Origin: Anaeramoeba flamelloides
Taxonomy: Eukaryota > Metamonada > Anaeramoebidae
Reading direction: 5' to 3'
NCBI GenBank assembly: GCA_027625915.1
Contig: JANTQA010000026.1
Location: 6,324,001-6,388,000 of the forward strand
Length of the DNA stretch: 64,000 nucleotides
Under the pieces are notes generated by a model. It ran no database searches. It was not told the DNA's origin and saw only the letters and a list, made by a program, of their open reading frames with translations. The position numbers were made by a program, and so were the translations under genes. How positions within the stretch are numbered: position 1 is the first letter of the stretch; the number at the start of each line of letters is the position of its first letter. Shown piece by piece: positions 35,806-53,400 of the stretch.

Positions 35806-36251
35806 AGATTACAAGAATAACATAAAAATTTGAGTCGCTTTTTAAACTGGACAACACTTTTGTTTTTTTTTGAAATTGTTCTGAATTTTGAAGTTAAAAA
35901 TAAGATCAAAATTCAAGAACTTTCAATTTAAAAGTTTTTACAATACAACTTTTAAAAACATGTGATTTAAACAATTTTCCACTTTTTGAGGCTTTCTTAA
36001 AAAGGCATTTCAGATTATTGAAAGTTAACAAATATTTTTCTTACTCAATAATTTCTATTTAATAGAAAATGTTTATCTTTTGTTATTTATTTTTTTTTAC
36101 CATTTTTTTGGGTTACAGAATGTTTGTATCAAGTATTGGAAATTTAAAAAAAAATGAAAGAATATCAGAGACTGAAATCTTGCAGATTGTCAGTCTGAAA
36201 TTTCGAAAAAGTCTTGAAAGTATTTATATAGATTGAGTTATTCTTGTTGTG
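35806..36251 (+). mobile_element. Family A MITE, old copy in a divergent promoter region
   Basis: Co-linear with the 17928 element over its whole length (ACAAGAATAACA at the left, GAGTTATTCTTGTTGTG at the right; inside, GAAAGAATATCAGAGACTGA and TTTCGAAAAAGTCTTGAAAG) but with many substitutions. It occupies most of the 730 bases between the divergent NQO-type and TBC genes and ends 206 bases before the TBC start codon. Confidence 0.88.
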
Positions 36252-36457
36252 ATAAAATGAAATAACTCCTTAATTGTTATTGAAATTTTATTTAGTGTCT
36301 AAATACATTTAATAATTTTTACAAACCAAATCTGAATCTTTAAGCAATAAATCAACTCATTTTTTTATCTTTTTTGTATATTTTTTTTTTGTTGAATCAA
36401 ATCCCACAACCAAATTTCTTCATAATCTTTCTCTTCTAATCACAAAAACAAACCAAA

Positions 36458-41943
<5,486 letters not shown>

Positions 41944-42630
41944 CATTATAATTGATATAAAAATCATTTACATATATTTATGTTTTATCTATCTTGAAAT
42001 AAATCCTATTTATTATCTAAAACTATTTTAGCCTTTTTTACCAATCTTGTTTATTTAACAACTTTTAATGATGTTTTTTTTAAAAAAAAAACAAGATTTG
42101 TTTTTTGGGTTATAAAGTATTTTTTTTATTACAATTTTTTTTCTGTGATAAATTTTTGCAATTTATTTTTTCGTAAGCTAAAATTCATTATCAACAATTT
42201 TCAGGTTATCTTTTCCATTATATCCGAGCACAAAATATAAATAAAAGAAATATTTACAGATGTAATTTGATTGTAAACACTAATTGTTTCAATCATTTCT
42301 CGTTGTTTAAACACATTTCTTCAGTGTTCAGATCAAACTTTGATTAATACTCAACTAATACATGAATTATTTCATATCAAAACAGTTTAAGGTTTCACGA
42401 TAATACCATTGGTTTACATTTTTTAATAATTTTGCTTTTAACAACCATTTTTTGGAATTTTTTTTTTTTTTTTTTGTTTTTTTTATCATTTCATAAATCC
42501 AATTATGTAATTGGTTTCATCACCTCCGATATTTTATTTTCAAATAAATGATATAAGATTATATTTGGGTTTTGTTAAATAGAAAACTCAAATTCAATCC
42601 TAACAAAAATTGAAATTTTTTTAGACCATT
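41944..42630. other. Spacer downstream of the TBC gene
   Basis: 3' flank; AT-rich, T-runs at 42455-42485. Nothing recognised. Confidence 0.5.
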
Positions 42631-42631
42631 A

Positions 42632-42823
42632 CAGCCAGTTCAACTTATAGTGTACAAACTTTGAACGAAAAGCAAAGAACAAGAAAATTCCAAATTAAAA
42701 TACAAAAGTCGAATTCTAGTAAAATAATTATTTTAAAAAAAATTCCAAAAAATGTGCTTTAATTGAGATTTTTTTGTTTCTTAAATTTTGTTGAAAGTTT
42801 GTACATTATAAGTTGAACTGACC
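42632..42823. repeat. Hairpin MITE, CAGTCAGTT family, diverged copy 4
   Basis: Begins CAGCCAGTTCAACTTATAGT after TA and ends TAAGTTGAACTGACC. The arms are complementary but the boxes have drifted (GTACAAACTTTGAACGAAAA). Confidence 0.78.
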
Positions 42824-42874
42824 TTAAAATTTGTAAAAGTATAAAAAATTATACTAAATCATTTTCCAGAATGG

Positions 42875-43380
42875 GGGACGAGTTATTATGGGTATATTAC
42901 ATATGTTTAAAAGGTTTGATTGATATTAGAAGAAAATATTTATTTTTTGGAAATTTCAAAATAGATATCATTTTTTCACTTTTTTTTTTTTTTCATTTTT
43001 TTTGAAACTGTAAATTGTTTTACAAATTTTTTTCTATTGCAAGATCAATAGTAAATTGGTAAAAAAAATTTATTCTAAAGGTTGTATAAATAGTAAAAAT
43101 GTTTGTAGAGAAATGATATTGATTTCTATTGTGATTTTATTTGATCTTCAATAGGAGATCAAAATGAACATTTTTGTTTTTCTCCATTGGTTTCTATAAG
43201 AATTTGAGATATTTAGTTTTTATTAAAATTTAATGATTTATTAGATTAATTTATGACAAAATAAAGTCTATACTCGACGTGTGTACTATTCTACTTCTTT
43301 TTGATTATTTCAAAGATAAATTATCAAAAAATAAATGATATTTGGAAAAAATGTTGGACAAATTTGACTAAAAAAAGTTT
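42875..43380. repeat. Family K element, diverged copy
   Basis: Follows the 31984 element from GTTTAAAAGGTTTGATTGAT through AAGATCAATAGTAAATTGGT to AAATGTTGGACAAATTTGAC, without the nested family E MITE. The ends have lost the GGGGCCC core. Confidence 0.7.
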
Positions 43381-43645
43381 ATTTCATTTTATGGAAATAA
43401 TTTTAATTGTCCAAACTATTTTTTAACATTTTCAGTTTTTTATTTTAATTGAATTTACCCAATTACATAATTGGTTTACCAAATATCCGAAAATTATTTC
43501 AAATAGTGTGTATTTTATTAATTTTATGTCTTTTAAAAGATGGAAAACCCACAAATAAAATTACTTGATGGTATCTACCCTTTTGTCAATTAAAAAGGTA
43601 TTTCTAAAAAAAAAAAAAACGTTTTTTTAAAAATATACTAATTTT

Positions 43646-43919
43646 GAAGATTTGGATCATTTTCTCTGGAACTGCCCAGCCTATGAAAATAATCGTAAAA
43701 TCTGGATATCTGAAATAAAAAAATTTAACATCTCTAATATATTAAAAAATAATATTACTATTTTTGATATTATTAGAAAAAGAGATTCATTGTATTTATT
43801 AGCCTTAATAGGTAATAAATTTATTTTTTGAGTCTTTAACAAAATTCCTAAATCATAATTTAGGAATTCGGGCAAATAAGAGGAATTAAAAACTCCTCCG
43901 TTAAATAATAATAAAAAAA
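43646..43919 (+). mobile_element. 5'-truncated LINE (non-LTR retrotransposon) 3' end
   Basis: Encodes the C-terminal end of a LINE ORF2: EDLDHFLWNCPAYENNRKIW and on through DIIRKRDSLYLLALIGNKFI to a stop near 43831. The H...C-P-x-Y pattern is the cysteine/histidine motif found after the reverse transcriptase in many LINEs. About 90 bases of 3' UTR follow, then an A-rich tail with AATAATA units. Flanking copies of AAATATACTAATTTT (43631-43645 and 43920-43934) are the target-site duplication. The start is truncated, as in target-primed insertion. The intact frame and exact duplication suggest a young insert. Confidence 0.88.
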
Positions 43920-43934
43920 AAATATACTAATTTT

Positions 43935-44450
43935 CAACAAAGTGGGTAGTTTACGTGGGTGAATTTTATGTGTTTAAAGGGTTTGAATATATATTAGAGG
44001 AATTTTTATTTTGTAAAATAATCTCAAAATTTTGATTATTTTTTCACATTTTATTCACATTTTTACTTTTTCAATTTTTGATTTACACTTATTTGTTTGT
44101 AAATTTTTTTCTTATTGCAAGCTCTTTAGTCACCAAAATTTCACATGATATTTTAATGTTAGAATAGTAAAAATGTTTGAAGAGAAATCATTATGGTTTC
44201 TATTATAATTTCATTTGATCGTCAATTAAAGATCAAAAAGAACAGTTTTGTTTTTCTGGTTTTGTGCATTAAGAATCTTGGCTTTTCAATTTTTTAGAAA
44301 ATTTATTGATTTATACTTGCTTTTTTTAGATATCAACAATTCCCAGATGTTAATTATTCGACTTATTTTGAATTTATTCTTCAAAATTCAATGATAAAAA
44401 ATAATTGACATTAGAAAAAATAATTGTACTTTGGCTTGAACAAAGTTTTT
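43935..44450. repeat. Family K element, diverged copy beside the LINE
   Basis: Shares GTGTTTAAAGGGTTTGAATA, TTATTGCAAG-TC, GATCAAAAAGAACAG and the CAACAATTCCCAGATGTTAA phrase with other K copies. It begins right after the LINE's right target duplication, so the LINE landed at the edge of this element. Confidence 0.68.
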
Positions 44451-45386
44451 ATTTTACATGAGCCAATTATTCCAAAAGTTGTTATATAACAGAGTTCGGG
44501 AAATGGTTCTATTTGTGGAATTTTTAGAATAACAAACAGTTAAAATATGGAAGAACAATAATAAAATGATTACAATGGAATCAATTTTTATAAAAAATTT
44601 CCCACTTGTTAAAGTCCCTTTGAAAATAATTTTTCAAAAACATTAAAAATTATTTAATTATTATTTCATGGAATCAAAAAAAGAATTTTTTACTTGGTAT
44701 CAAATCTCTATTAAAAAAAAAAATATTTTTTTGTTTCCATTTCCAAGTAAAAATAATTTTCAAACAATGAATAAACAGAAAAACACCAGGATTGACAAAA
44801 ATCTTGATTAATATTAAAATCTCAAGAAGAAAAACCTAAATATTTATTTTTTTTTGAGAAGTTTTCAATTCTTACAAAAAGAAAAGAAAAAAATATATTT
44901 ATTAACTGTTAAATTTTGAGAATGGTGTGATTTTATTAAAAAACCTGAATGTAAAAAAGTAATAAAATGAAGCTAATAATCGAAAGAAAAAGGAATCATT
45001 TGATTCTATGGAATCAAAAAAAGAATTATTTTTAGGTTTTTTCGAAAAAGAATCAAAATGCGAACCCTGATTATAAAAATAAAACCTCTTAACCATAAGG
45101 ACCAAAACAACTAAATATAAACTTCTAGAAGAAAAAAAAATCAATTGGGCATTTTTAAAGATCAATTTTGAATTGATGATAAAAAGTTTTGAATTTGCTT
45201 ATTTTAAAAATTTCAAAAGTTAAGTTGAGAACTTTTTTTTTTTGAATTTTTAACAAGTCTAATTTACAACCTAGACTAACAAAACAAAGTTTTAAAGTGG
45301 TTTATTAGTTTAAAAATAATTATTTTTTCATATTCTGTTTAATCCTTCATTTAATCGAGAATTTACATTTTTTATTAGAACATTTT
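44451..45386. other. AT-rich spacer
   Basis: No gene recognised. The phrase GGAATCAAAAAAAGAATT occurs twice (44671, 45009). Confidence 0.5.
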
Positions 45387-45552
45387 AGAAACTCTTCAAT
45401 CCAATATGAAAATCGAAAATTTATTGTAAATGAATTGGATAATTAAGTTTTAGAGAAAGTCTATGTTAAAAACTTTCAGGAATTATTTGCTTTTAAAAAA
45501 ACTTTGAGAAAAATGTCAATCAAAATCAACAAAACCAATTAAAAATGAAAAA
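45387..45552 (+). repeat. Dispersed repeat G, copy 2
   Basis: Near-identical to 41193-41355, same orientation, about 4.2 kb away. It lies downstream of the NAC beta gene's 3' end. Confidence 0.85.
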
Positions 45553-45770
45553 AATTTATGATTATTTTTGTGATTTCTGTGAAGATTGTATAGGTGTATT
45601 TTGATAAATCTAAAGATACTTTTAGAAAAAAAAAAGAAAAAAGTGGAAATATTGTGTAGTATCAAATTTCTTATTATTTTAAAATATATCAAAAAAAAAA
45701 TAAAAAACAAACATTAAAGAAATTATATGATGAATTTTTATGGAAATTTTTTTGTTAATTGACAATAACT

Positions 45771-46391
45771 TTATTTTTCTTCTTCTTTTTCTTCTTTCTT
45801 TTCTTCTTTCTTTTCTTCTTTCTTTTCTTCTTTCTTTTCTTGTTTCTTTTCTTCTTCTTTTTCTTGTTTCTTTTCTTCTTTCTTTTCTTGTTTCTTTTCT
45901 TCTTCTTCTTCTTCATTTACTTTGAAAGTTTCAAGATCTGGGATACCTTCTTCGTCTTCTTGTGTTTCATTAAGACCTTCACCCATTTCACCACTTTTAT
46001 CTTTTAATTGTTTTAAAAATTCTTCAAGTGTCAAACCTTGTGCCTTAGCAAGTTCTTCTAATTGCTTCATTGAAATTTGTGGTTGTCCACCGGTTCCAAA
46101 GCCAGAAGATGGAAGTGGTTTGTTTTCTCCTTTTCCAATTAATAAATAGGTGTTTCCGTTGTAATTGTATTTAAGTCTTGGTGTTCCGAAATGGATCATT
46201 TTGTCATCCATAATGAAATCAACAGATTGTACTCCAGACATGTCTGTGACCTTTTGCTTTTCTAAGGTTTGGACTAACCTTTTGCTTGTGTTTGATGCAT
46301 TGTTTCTGACGATCTTTTTTTTTCTTCTGACGGATCCTTTTCCTCCGGTACGTACATTTCTTTTTAATCTTTTGAGTTTTTCTGGGTTCAT
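45771..46391 (-). CDS. BTF3: Nascent polypeptide-associated complex subunit beta (BTF3)
   Basis: Beta subunit of NAC, which binds ribosomes near the exit tunnel and shields nascent chains. A single uninterrupted exon of 206 residues. The basic N-terminus MNPEKLKRLKRNVRTGGKGS followed by VRRKKKIVR is the family's ribosome-binding motif. The NAC beta-barrel region (residues about 40-100) includes VTDMSGVQSVDFIMDDKMIH and HFGTPRLKYNYNGNTYLLIG. After the QLEELAKAQGLTLEEF segment and the conserved acidic IPDLETF, about 45 residues of lysine/glutamate repeats (EEKKQEKKEEKK) extend the tail beyond the usual end. The start is fixed by MNPEKL, matching MNQEKL of BTF3. A T-run sits just upstream of the ATG on the plus strand. 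Confidence 0.96.
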   Translation of the reverse strand: MNPEKLKRLKRNVRTGGKGSVRRKKKIVRNNASNTSKRLVQTLEKQKVTDMSGVQSVDFIMDDKMIHFGTPRLKYNYNGNTYLLIGKGENKPLPSSGFGTGGQPQISMKQLEELAKAQGLTLEEFLKQLKDKSGEMGEGLNETQEDEEGIPDLETFKVNEEEEEEKKQEKKEEKKQEKEEEKKQEKKEEKKEEKKEEKKEEKEEEK

Positions 46392-47598
46392 CTAATTTTT
46401 TTTTTTTTTTTTTTTTTTTTGGTAAAAAAATAAGAGAATAAGAGACAGTTGAGATATTTAAAGACAAATGATTGAATTTGATATTTTTTTTTTTTTGAAT
46501 GAATATTTGACAAAAGCAAAAATTTCTGAAAATAAAAAAAAATAAAAAAAAAAAGAAAAAAAGCAACAAAAATTTTTTTCTTTTTATTTTCAATGAAAAT
46601 CAAAAAAATAAAAAAAAAGATCTTTATTTTTGTTTTCTCTTGTTTGTTTTTTGAAACGAAAGGTTTTAAATTGAAAAAGAAAGATTGTAAAACTTACTTT
46701 ATGTTAGGAAGTCTAAAAAATTGTAATTTTTTATAAAGATAAAAATGTTAAAAAAATGAAATAATTTTATCATTGTACATTAATTTCAAATTATATTTTC
46801 AACATGACTTTGAATTTATCACACAAGTTACTTTCTTTGTTGTCCTAAACGAGGGAGAATTTAACTTATTTTTTTAACAAATAATTCCTTGAACATTCTT
46901 TGACGAAGAAATGGGAAAAAAGTTTGACTTTGTTTTCTTTTTTAACTTAAAAAATTTAATGTTAGAGATTCTTGTTGGTGTGATTTCTCTTTTTATTTGC
47001 TTATATATATATATTGTGATGTGGTTGGGTGGGTTCAGGAATTAGATGAAAACCAGAAGACAAAATTGTAAAAAGAATATTTTGCTGAATATTTTATATT
47101 GGGATAAATTTCAAAGCGTATTTTTTTAACCAAAAAATAACCTGTTCTTTACAATAGACCATTTGAGATTAAATTGTTTTTGGAATTAAGATCATATAGG
47201 TTTAGATCTGATTATTTTTTTATCAATGGTTGGTACTATTTTATCAAATACTGTTAAATTCAAAATAATCTAAAAAATATTATTACTTCCCTTTCCTGTT
47301 TTTATGACTAAAAGCTTTAAAAAGACCAAAAAACAATAATCTTGTGTATGTGATTATTTTTTATAATTATGATTCTTAGATGTATAATCTGAAAGTAACT
47401 TTGTTTTTTATAATTTGTTAGATAGGAATTTTTTAGAAAATGATTTCAAGCTTCCCAATTTTGTCATGAAAATTGTATGGTCTGATCGAATTTGAATGTA
47501 ATAAAAAGAATTAATGGTTTATTGTTGATTATTATTTATGTTTGTTTTCATTTCAATTTTTTCATTCCTTAATCAAAGCTAAAGTAGTGAAATAAATA
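46392..47598. other. Promoter side of NAC beta and spacer
   Basis: A-rich on the coding strand directly upstream of the NAC beta start. The remainder is AT-rich spacer with a short TA tract near 47003-47015. No further gene seen. Confidence 0.5.
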
Positions 47599-47599
47599 C

Positions 47600-48062
47600 C
47601 GGAAATGAAAATAATCCCCGACAAGATTTTTTATTGTTAATATTAGTAAAATTATTGTGTAATTTCATTTATTTAAAATCAAATCCTTTTTTTAAGAATC
47701 AAATTTTTTAAATTATAGCTCACCAACTGAGTAGAATAATGATTAATTAAATTATACTTGCTCAAAACACCATTCAATCAATCAAAAAACAAGAATAAAA
47801 ATTATCATTTTCCAAACTCAAGTAAACCTCTATAAAACTCGATTGTTTTTCAATAAAAAGTTGATCTACTTTGGATATCAAACAATTACTTGAGTATTCT
47901 GGAGACATCTTACTTTAATGAACTTTAGGTAGGTTTATTACTAATCTTCATAAAAAAATTGGTTATTTATTAAAAGGATTTGATTGAAAATAAATCAAAA
48001 TACATATCAATGTTCCTAATATTCACAATTAAAAATCTTGTCGGGGATTATTTTCATTTCCG
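47600..48062. repeat. 463-bp MITE, family D, copy 1
   Basis: Inverted ends CGGAAATGAAAATAATCCCC (continuing GACAAGATTTTT) are perfect for about 33 bases, then similar for 15 more. The interior is AT-rich. A second copy, inverted inside, is at 55333-55783. Confidence 0.88.
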
Positions 48063-49061
48063 ATATTTTTTCCCTACTATATATCTAATTAAATATGAAT
48101 TTTTTGGTGATATATTATAAAAAATCCCTCTTTGTAAGTAGATCTATTTGTTAATGGACAATTTAAAATTTAATCAAATACCAAGACATATTCAATCAAT
48201 AACTGATTTTATTTCAAAATATATGTTCATTAAAATATTTCATGAAAATGAATAAAAAAATTCTACCTTTTAAAAAAAAAACAATGTAGGACCAATATCA
48301 ATGAAAAACTAAGAATATAAGAAGAGCAAAAATCAGATTTTTTATACAATATAATACAGTTACAAGTTTTATATTCTATTGGAAAATAATATCAAGAATA
48401 ACTTTCTTCGGTAAAAAAGTTAAAATATCAAAAAAAAAAAAAAACGAACTTAAAGTTATATTTCACCACTAAAAAAAAATCATTTAAAATTGAGATCTAA
48501 AATTTACATATTTTATACAAATGTAATACACAAACAAATAAATTGAATGATTATCAAGAATTAAGAAATTATAGTTAATAATAGTTTTGAATATTTATAT
48601 TCAATTCGAGGGATTAAGTTGAAAAACGAAATTTAAAAATAAAATTTCCCACCTTTTTAGGAAATATCTTTATACCATTCGATCGGTAATTTTTCTTCAA
48701 ATTATTTACTAAGGGTTAAAATTGATTTGAAAAATAAAATTTGAATATAAAATACTTTTCTGTTAAATGAGCTTAAAAAAATCACAAATATCAATTATTT
48801 TATAAGCTGAATTTCAAAATTAGGTGCAAATTTTTTATTATTATTTTTTTCTTTTTTGATTTGGCTTTTAAAAAATAAAATGATTACATTATATTTTTAT
48901 TTATTAATCTGTATTGATTATTAACCATAAAAACTTTAGTAAAATACATTATTGTTCAAAAAAAAAAACAATTGTACAAATTTTTTTTAGTTGAAAAATC
49001 TGCCGAATTTTTGAAATATCGCTTATAACTGGGATTTGAAATGCAAATTGAAAACAAACAG

Positions 49062-49063
<2 letters not shown>
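48063..49063. other. AT-rich spacer
   Basis: No gene or element recognised. Confidence 0.5.

Positions 49064-49107
<44 letters not shown>
49064..49107. repeat. (AT)n microsatellite
   Basis: About 20 AT units without interruption except at the edges. Confidence 0.95.
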
Positions 49108-49110
<3 letters not shown>

Positions 49111-49214
49111 TCGGAGAATAGTTGATATCAATATTAAGGAAATCTAATCAGCCATAGATTTTGTAAAAGTATAAAACACAAAAATTCTGATAGTCATCAT
49201 TGAAAAAAAAAAAA

Positions 49215-49470
49215 ACAATTAAAAAAAGAGGAATCTTTTAAAAAAATGTACCAAAGATCAACTTAAATTTCCAATTTAAATTGTTGATAATATGATAATT
49301 TTGAAAACAACTTTGTTAGTTTTGAAGTGTCTCTCTTGGGCGCTTTTTGAGATCTTTTGAGATTTTTCTTTTTAATTTTTATCATTTCTCAAATGAGTAA
49401 TTATAATCATTAGAATGCTAATATATCCTTGTTTTGTCAATAAAGAGAGAGCAAAGCAAAATAATCACAA
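49215..49470 (+). repeat. Dispersed repeat H, copy 2
   Basis: Co-linear with 40664-40905: ACCAAAGATCAACTTAAATT, CTTTGTTAGTTTTGAAG, GGCGCTTTTTGAGATCTTTT, ATCCTTGTTTTGTCAATAAA. Both copies follow a dinucleotide microsatellite, (GT)n or (AT)n, by about 110-180 bases. Confidence 0.65.
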
Positions 49471-50413
49471 ATTGGATTAAATCGAATTAAATTGATTTTG
49501 TAATGAGATAAAAATTTGTTGTAATTTGTAGAAATTAAAACATTTGTAAATAAAATAAGAAAAAATTATTTTTTTTTTTCATTCTATTTGATTTTGTGAA
49601 ATTGATTATTCCTTCAACTTTTTTTTTTTTAAATTTGATTTTTTGAAATTGTAAAAACTTTTTTGAATTTTTTTTGTTTTTGAATTTTTTTTTGCTTTTT
49701 TTTGAAATTTAAGATTCTATGAATTTTATATTTTTGTGTTATTATTATTAAAATTGAGATAAAGTTATTTTTTTTTTTTATTTAATTGGATTTTTTGAAA
49801 TTGGAAAAACTTTTTTGATTGTTTTTGTTTGAAAATTTTATTATTTACCAAAGAGATCTTATTAATTCTTTTTTTTGTTATTTACATTTTTTTCTAATTT
49901 GATAATCTGTAGATTTTTTTTATTTAATTGAATTTTTTTGTCAATGAGGAATACTAAGAAATTTTTTTTATATATTTTTTGAATTGTGTCAATCAAAAGA
50001 AATTCAATTTCCAAATATCTTTTTTAGTGTCAGAACACCCCTTGAGTATGGAGTAACTCCTTGGTAGGTGACTAGAACCTTAAATATTCATAATTTGAAA
50101 AGAAATTATTATTTTTTTGGAAAGATGATTGATAGATTTTTAAAAAAAATAAAACACAATAAAAACAATTTTTTTTTTTTTTATTGATTTAAATATGTAT
50201 TTTTTCAATGAAATTTATTTATTATTTTCAAATAATATTCCGAATTGAAGAAGCACGTATATTTTTGAAGAATATTTGTACTCTTGTTTAAAAAATGTTA
50301 CGATTATTTATTAAATAATGAGAATAATATAGAATGTCTATTTCTAATTTATATATAGCAATCCTATCAAAAATAATAAATAAAGAATTGGAAAATATTT
50401 TTTCAAAAAGTAA
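49471..50413. other. 3' flank of the RG/E-N-K-rich gene
   Basis: T-rich spacer with repeated phrases like TTTTTTGAAATTG. No gene seen. Confidence 0.5.
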
Positions 50414-53400
50414 TTAATACTTTTGATCAAGGCTTAATTTTAATGAATTTTCATACTCTTGGTTCTTTTCTTCTTGGTTTTTATTAATTTCATTTTTTCT
50501 CATTTCATTATTTTTTATTGGGTGAGAATTTGGAGTTGTGATTTTGTTTGTATAATTTGCAGTATTTAAATGGGAAAATTGATTGAAAGTTAATATTTTT
50601 GAACCATATCTTTGAATAATTTCAAGTTCACGTTTAATTTGATCTTGAATAATTCGGTTTTTATATTCACTGATCGTTATTTTTTTTGTTAAAAGGTCTT
50701 CTTTCAGCAATTGATTACTAATCAATTGTTTTTTATATTGCTCAATTTTAATTTTTAATTTTTTTGAAGAAGTTAATTCTTCAGTAGTTTCTTGGATATA
50801 GATGTTTTTTGTTTTTGTAAATTTGTTATTTTCTTTTTGATCATGACTAATCACAATATTGTTATCTTTCCCCATCCTTTCCACTTTTCCTTCTTTTTCA
50901 TTTTCTTGAATTAAAATTGTATTTACATTTGCTTTTACGTAATTGCCTTCAATGTCTTTATTCGTATTCCCATTCTCTTTATTCTCATCATTTGTTAATT
51001 TATTATCAGTCTCTTTAATAGGTTCAATATTTTGATTTTTTTCAATGTATTGTTTAGTTTCTTTAAAGATTTCACCTCTTTTAATTTTAGTTTCTTCTTT
51101 TAGAATTTCATTTTCATTTTCATTTTTGGACTTTTCTTCTTTTTTGATTAAAATTTCATTTTCATTTTCATTTTCACCATCTTTTTTATAATCTTTTTCG
51201 TTTTGTGCTACACCCTCCTTTAATTCATTATTAGTTTCTTTTACTGTTTGAACGATTTGATTGTTGTTAATTTCGTTCTCAATTTCTTTAATATTTTCAA
51301 CTAATTCAATTTTAGTTTTATTTTTTATAATTTCATCTTCATTTTCATTTTCGTCTTCATTTTTTTTTTCTTTCTCAAGTAAAATTTCATTTTCACTTTC
51401 TTTTTTTATATTTTCATTTTCATTTTCATCTTCATTTTGTTTTTCATTTTTTTGGAGTAAAATTTCATTTTCATTTTCATGTTCATTTTGCGCTACACCT
51501 CCCTTGAATTCATTATCAACTTCTTTTACTGTTTTAATGATTTGATTGTTGTCAATTTCGTTCTCAATTTCTTTAATATTTTCAACTAATTCAATTTTAG
51601 TTTCTTTTTTTATAATTTCATCTTCGTTTTCATTTTCTTTTGCCACTTTTACATCTACATCATCAGTTACAGAATCATTTTCGTTTTTATTTTCATTAAA
51701 ATCTTCATTTTCATCTTTTTCCTCTGTTTTTATTTCGTTTTCATCTTCAACATTTAAATTATCATTTTCCTTTTTGATTTCAATTTCATTTCCATCCTTT
51801 TCATTATTTTTAAGTAAAATTTCATTTTCATTTTCCTTTTTATATTCATTTTTATGTGCAAATTTTACATCTTCATTTTTTTCGTTTTCATCTTTTACAT
51901 AATTTTGAATTAAAATTTCATTTTTATTTATATTTTCTTCCGGTAAATTTTCTTTATTCTCTATCTTGTTATCAGATTCTTTAAATTTTTCAATATTTTC
52001 ATTTGTATTTTCAACTTTTACACCTTGATCGCCATCTTTTTTTAATTCATTATCAGGCTCTTTAATATGTTCAATATTTTGATTTTTTTCACGTTCTTTG
52101 ATATTACCATTTATGAATTCGTGTTTGATTTTTTCATTTTCATTTTCACCTTCATTTCCATGTTCATTTTGCGCTACATTTCCCTTTAATTCGTTATTAA
52201 ATCCCTGATTAGTTTCAATATTTTGATTTTTTTCATGTTCTTTGATATTATCATTTATGAATTCGTGTTTGATTTTTTCATTTTCATTAACATTAATTTC
52301 ATCTATTTTGGGCAAAAGTCCATTATCATTATCTTTTAAAATATTATTTTCATTTTCATTTTCACCTTCATTTCCATCTTCATTTTGCACTTCATCTTTC
52401 TTTAATTCATTATCAGATTCTTTTATGGTTTCAATATTTTGATTGTTCTCAATTTCGTTCTCAATTTCTTTAATATTTTCAACTAATTCAATTTTAGTTT
52501 CTTCTTTTATATTTTCATTTTCTTTTTCATCTTCTTTTTTTTTTTTTTTCTCAAGTAAAATTTCATTTTCACTTTCTTTGAAAATATTATTTTCAACTTC
52601 GTTTTTATCTTTATGTTTACCCTCTAAATTTCCATTTTCACGTTCTACATAATTATTGATTAAAATAGAATTTTCATTTTCGTGTTTTTCATCTTCATTT
52701 AATTCGTTTTCAGATTCTTTAACAGTTTGAATATTTTGATTGTTGTTAATTTCTTTCTCAATTTCTTCAATATTTTCAACTAATTCAATTTTAGTTTCTT
52801 CTTTTATAATTTCATCTTTATTTTCTTTTTTTTTTTCTTTCTCAAGTAAAATTTCATTTTCTTTTTCATTTTCATCTTCATTTTTATGTGCAAAATTTAA
52901 GTCTTCGTTTTTTTCGTTTTCATCATCAACTTTGATATTATGATCTTCCTTTTTGATTTCAATTTCATTTCCATCATTTTCATTATTTTTAAGTAAAATT
53001 TCATTTTCATTTTCATTTTCATCTTCGTTTTCATTTTCTTTTGCAGCTTTTACATCTACATCATCAGTTACAGAATCAATTCCATGTTTATTTTCATTAA
53101 AATCTTCATTTTCATCTTTTTCCTCTGTTTTTATTTCGTTTTCATCTTCAACATTTAAATTATCATTTTCCTTTTTGATTTCAATTTCATTTCCATCCTT
53201 TTCATTATTTTTAAGTAAAATTTCATTTTCATTTTCCTTTTTATATTCATTTTTATGTGCAAATTTTACATCTTCATTTTTTTCGTTTTCATCTTTTACA
53301 TAATTTTGAATTAAAATTTCATTTTTATTTATATTTTCATCCTGTAAATTTTCTTTATCCTCGATCTTGTTATCAGATTCTTTAAAATTTTCAATATTTT

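Noticed and set aside
45740-46007. Plus-strand leucine/phenylalanine-rich frames
   Set aside because: Antisense of the K/E tail of NAC beta.
51261-53303. Serial plus-strand serine/phenylalanine-rich frames
   Set aside because: Mirror image of the E/N/K-rich coding exon on the minus strand.
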